From: Xanthomarina gelatinilytica
Lineage (GTDB): Bacteria > Bacteroidota > Bacteroidia > Flavobacteriales > Flavobacteriaceae
DNA: 64,000 nucleotides
Assembly (NCBI RefSeq): GCF_000348685.1
Contig: NZ_ANLA01000005.1
Span: 1-64,000, forward strand
Direction: 5' to 3'
Position numbers and translations under genes: made by a program
The notes under the pieces: model-generated
The model's input: only the letters and a program-made list of their open reading frames with translations
What the model was told of the DNA's origin: nothing
Databases searched by the model: none
Shown here: positions 61,910 through 64,000 of the stretch, one piece after another
Numbering within the stretch: the stretch's first letter is position 1
Layout: each line of letters opens with the position of its first letter

Positions 61910-63247
61910 ATGGCAAAACAAAGATTAGTCATATTGGGAGGAGGGGAAAGTGGCGTGGGAACAGCCCTTTTAGGAAAGGCGAAAGGCTTTGAAGTTTTTG
62001 TTTCAGATAAGAATAAAATTAAAGAAAAGTATAAAGACGTTCTTATACATCATGAGATTGAATGGGAAGAAGAAACCCATACGGAATCCAAAATTCTAAA
62101 TGCCAATTTGGTTATGAAAAGCCCTGGGATTCCAGAAAGAGTGCCTTTGGTAAAACAGCTTCGGGAACAAGGGGTTCCAATTGTTTCAGAAATAGAATTT
62201 GCTGCCAAATTCACCCAGGCGACCCTAGTAGGTATAACAGGAAGCAATGGAAAAACAACCACAGCATCGTTAACGCACCATATTCTTAAACAAGAATTGG
62301 AGGTAGGCTTGGCCGGAAATATAGGAGATAGTTTTGCCAAGCAAATACTGGAAAAAAATTACCCAAACTATGTGTTGGAGATCAGTAGTTTTCAGTTGGA
62401 CGATATTGTAGGGTTTAAGCCTCATATAGCAATAATTACAAATATTACCCCAGACCATTTGGACAGATATAATTATGAGTTTGAAAATTATATCACTTCA
62501 AAGTTTAGAATTGCCGAAAACCAAACAAAAGCAGATTATCTCATTTTTGATGCAGATGACCCAGTAATTGTGGATTGGTTGGAGAAGCATCCCGTTCAAT
62601 CCACATTATTGCCATTTTCATTAGTAAAAAAAAATAAAAATGGCGCGTATTTAGAAAACGATAAAATTATAATAACAATAGATAACAACTCAATAGACAT
62701 GTCAACAAAGGACCTAGCATTAGAAGGGAAGCACAACATTAAAAATGCCATGGCTGCTTCAACAGTAGCTCATTTATTACGAATTAGAAAACAAACCATT
62801 AGAGAGAGTTTGGAGAATTTTCATGGCGTGGAGCACAGATTGGAAAATGTGTTGAAAATTAACAAGGTTCAGTATATAAACGACTCAAAAGCAACCAATG
62901 TCAATGCCACGTATTATGCTTTGGAAAGTATGGATGCCCCAACTGTATGGATAGTTGGAGGACAGGACAAAGGCAACAACTATCAAGAACTCTTTCCGTT
63001 TGTAAACGAAAAAGTAAAGGCTATTATTTGTCTTGGTGTAGACAACCAAAAGCTGATGGAAAACTTTAGCTCTATGGTAGATGTCATTATTGAAACCCAG
63101 TCTATGAGCGAGGCTGTAAAAATAGCCTATAAGTTGGCCGAATCAGGTGATAATGTTCTGCTGTCTCCAGCTTGTGCCAGTTTTGATTTGTTTGAAAACT
63201 ATGAAGATAGAGGAAGACAGTTTAAAGAAGCTGTAAGGAATTTATAA
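61910..63247 (+). CDS. murD: UDP-MurNAc-L-alanine:D-glutamate ligase MurD
   Basis: 445 aa. N-terminal LVILGGGESGVGTALLGKA, ATP loop LVGITGSNGKTTTASLTHH, LEISSFQLDDI, NITPDHLDRYN, HRLENVLKINKVQYINDSKATN and the C-terminal LLSPACASFDLFENYEDRGRQF in part. Adds D-Glu to UDP-MurNAc-Ala. 46 bp after mraY. Confidence 0.96.
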   Translation: MAKQRLVILGGGESGVGTALLGKAKGFEVFVSDKNKIKEKYKDVLIHHEIEWEEETHTESKILNANLVMKSPGIPERVPLVKQLREQGVPIVSEIEFAAKFTQATLVGITGSNGKTTTASLTHHILKQELEVGLAGNIGDSFAKQILEKNYPNYVLEISSFQLDDIVGFKPHIAIITNITPDHLDRYNYEFENYITSKFRIAENQTKADYLIFDADDPVIVDWLEKHPVQSTLLPFSLVKKNKNGAYLENDKIIITIDNNSIDMSTKDLALEGKHNIKNAMAASTVAHLLRIRKQTIRESLENFHGVEHRLENVLKINKVQYINDSKATNVNATYYALESMDAPTVWIVGGQDKGNNYQELFPFVNEKVKAIICLGVDNQKLMENFSSMVDVIIETQSMSEAVKIAYKLAESGDNVLLSPACASFDLFENYEDRGRQFKEAVRNL

Positions 63248-63300
63248 ACCCAAATACCAATTGTTGACAAAGAGGTGGCTTAAGGTCTGGAATCGATAAC

Positions 63301-64000
63301 ATGAAAACAGTATTTAAAAACATAAAAGGAGACCGATTGATATGGGCGATTGCTGCTTTGTTGGCAATTTTCTCATTTCTTCCTGTGTATAGTGCTGCAA
63401 GTAATTTAGCTTATGTAGGAGACAGTGGAAATACATTTGCTTTCTTTTTAAAACATTTAATGCACCTGTTTTTAGGGTTTACCATTATGTATGGCGTCCA
63501 TAAAATACCTTACAGATATTTTAGGGGCTTATCCATTGTATTGATTCCTGTTGTTTTGGTTCTATTGGTTATTACCATGTTGCAAGGTACAACCATAGAA
63601 GGAGCCAATGCCAGTAGGTGGATTCAAATCCCGTTGGTTAATATGTCTTTCCAAACATCCACTTTTGCTTTTGTGGTTTTAATGGTGTTTGTGGCTAGGT
63701 ACATGTCTAAAATAAAAGATACAGAGATCACTTTTAAAGAATCCATTTTACCACTTTGGGTTCCCGTTTTCTTGGTATTGATACTTATTTTACCTGCAAA
63801 TTTTTCCACAGCAGCCATTATGTTTGTTATGGTGTTGATGTTGGTGTTTTTAGGGGGTTATCCTGTAAAGTATTTAGCTGTTATAGTTGGTACAGGTATT
63901 TTGGCATTAACGTTTTTTGTGCTTATTGCAAAGGCATTTCCAGATGCTATGCCAAATAGGGTTGATACATGGATGAGTAGAATTGAAAGTTTTTCTGACG
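63301..64000 (+). CDS. ftsW: Septal glycosyltransferase FtsW, cut by window end
   Basis: ATG at 63301; 233 codons are present and the frame runs off the window. SEDS-family membrane protein: repeated hydrophobic helices, DRLIWAIAALLAIFSFLPVYSA at the start, EGANASRWIQIPLVNMSFQTS (the conserved 'GA.RWI..G....QPSE' loop, here with QTS) and PANFSTAAIMF (usual PDxGT region). Polymerises septal glycan with FtsI. Position after murD fits ftsW. Confidence 0.92.
   Translation, partial: MKTVFKNIKGDRLIWAIAALLAIFSFLPVYSAASNLAYVGDSGNTFAFFLKHLMHLFLGFTIMYGVHKIPYRYFRGLSIVLIPVVLVLLVITMLQGTTIEGANASRWIQIPLVNMSFQTSTFAFVVLMVFVARYMSKIKDTEITFKESILPLWVPVFLVLILILPANFSTAAIMFVMVLMLVFLGGYPVKYLAVIVGTGILALTFFVLIAKAFPDAMPNRVDTWMSRIESFSD

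Noticed and set aside
1-64000. CRISPR array or insertion sequence
   Set aside because: No regularly spaced identical repeats and no transposase-like ORF were seen anywhere in the window.

Overview
The window is a low-G+C bacterial chromosome segment that reads as Flavobacteriaceae (phylum Bacteroidota). Support comes from a FecI/FecR/TonB-dependent receptor set, a type IX secretion C-terminal sorting domain, a GYDIA-type GHMP kinase next to a class II HMG-CoA reductase, a DUF6266 protein, a DUF5777 beta-barrel, TANNTTTG-type -7 promoter elements and the mraZ-ftsW division cluster. I cannot name a species.

Layout. (1) 1-12 kb, host accessory genes: a UmuC polymerase and an SRAP/YedK protein (both SOS-type DNA-damage functions), a lipoprotein with YD-like repeats, a REP-like palindrome beside a fossil C-terminus of a type IIG restriction enzyme, an ECF sigma / FecR / TonB-receptor regulon on the minus strand, two related lipoproteins, and a cell-envelope redox cluster (OB-fold protein, cupredoxin with a sorting tail, DUF5777 barrel, c-type cytochrome lipoprotein, YceI). 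(2) About 12.26-28.69 kb, an integrative element of roughly 16.4 kb inserted at the 3' end of tRNA-Phe. It is bounded by a 15-bp direct repeat that equals the last 15 nt of the tRNA including CCA. Inside are a tyrosine recombinase, probable recombinase arm sites near both ends, two excisionase-like HTH genes, a possible replication or regulatory protein, and a tightly packed probable defence operon: a 1626-aa single-chain type ISP restriction-modification enzyme, an unknown 146-aa protein, exonuclease VII large and small subunits, a Clp-fold (SDH) protease and a 62-aa ORF. Then come about 1.1 kb of hairpin-rich non-coding DNA with a 42-codon minus-strand ORF, two unknown genes (one possibly nuclease-derived), a second structured segment and a DUF6266 gene. 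I see no relaxase, conjugation or capsid genes. (3) 28.7-55 kb, host housekeeping: coaX, an outer-membrane protein, a TPR protein, lptC, a CBS/CorC membrane protein, a PpiD-like foldase, mevalonate-pathway genes, a dipeptidyl peptidase IV followed by two POT peptide transporters, a thioredoxin, comEC, an NlpC/P60 hydrolase, lpxB, surE, a Prc protease, a Dpp/Opp-type permease, engB and an alpha/beta hydrolase. (4) 55.3-64 kb, the division and cell-wall cluster mraZ-rsmH-ftsL-ftsI-murE-mraY-murD-ftsW (ftsW cut by the window end), preceded by a three-repeat MraZ operator overlapping the promoter.

The most interesting part is the tRNA-Phe element: a type ISP enzyme apparently co-transcribed with its own exonuclease VII and a Clp-fold protease, plus unexplained structured DNA and unknown genes downstream.
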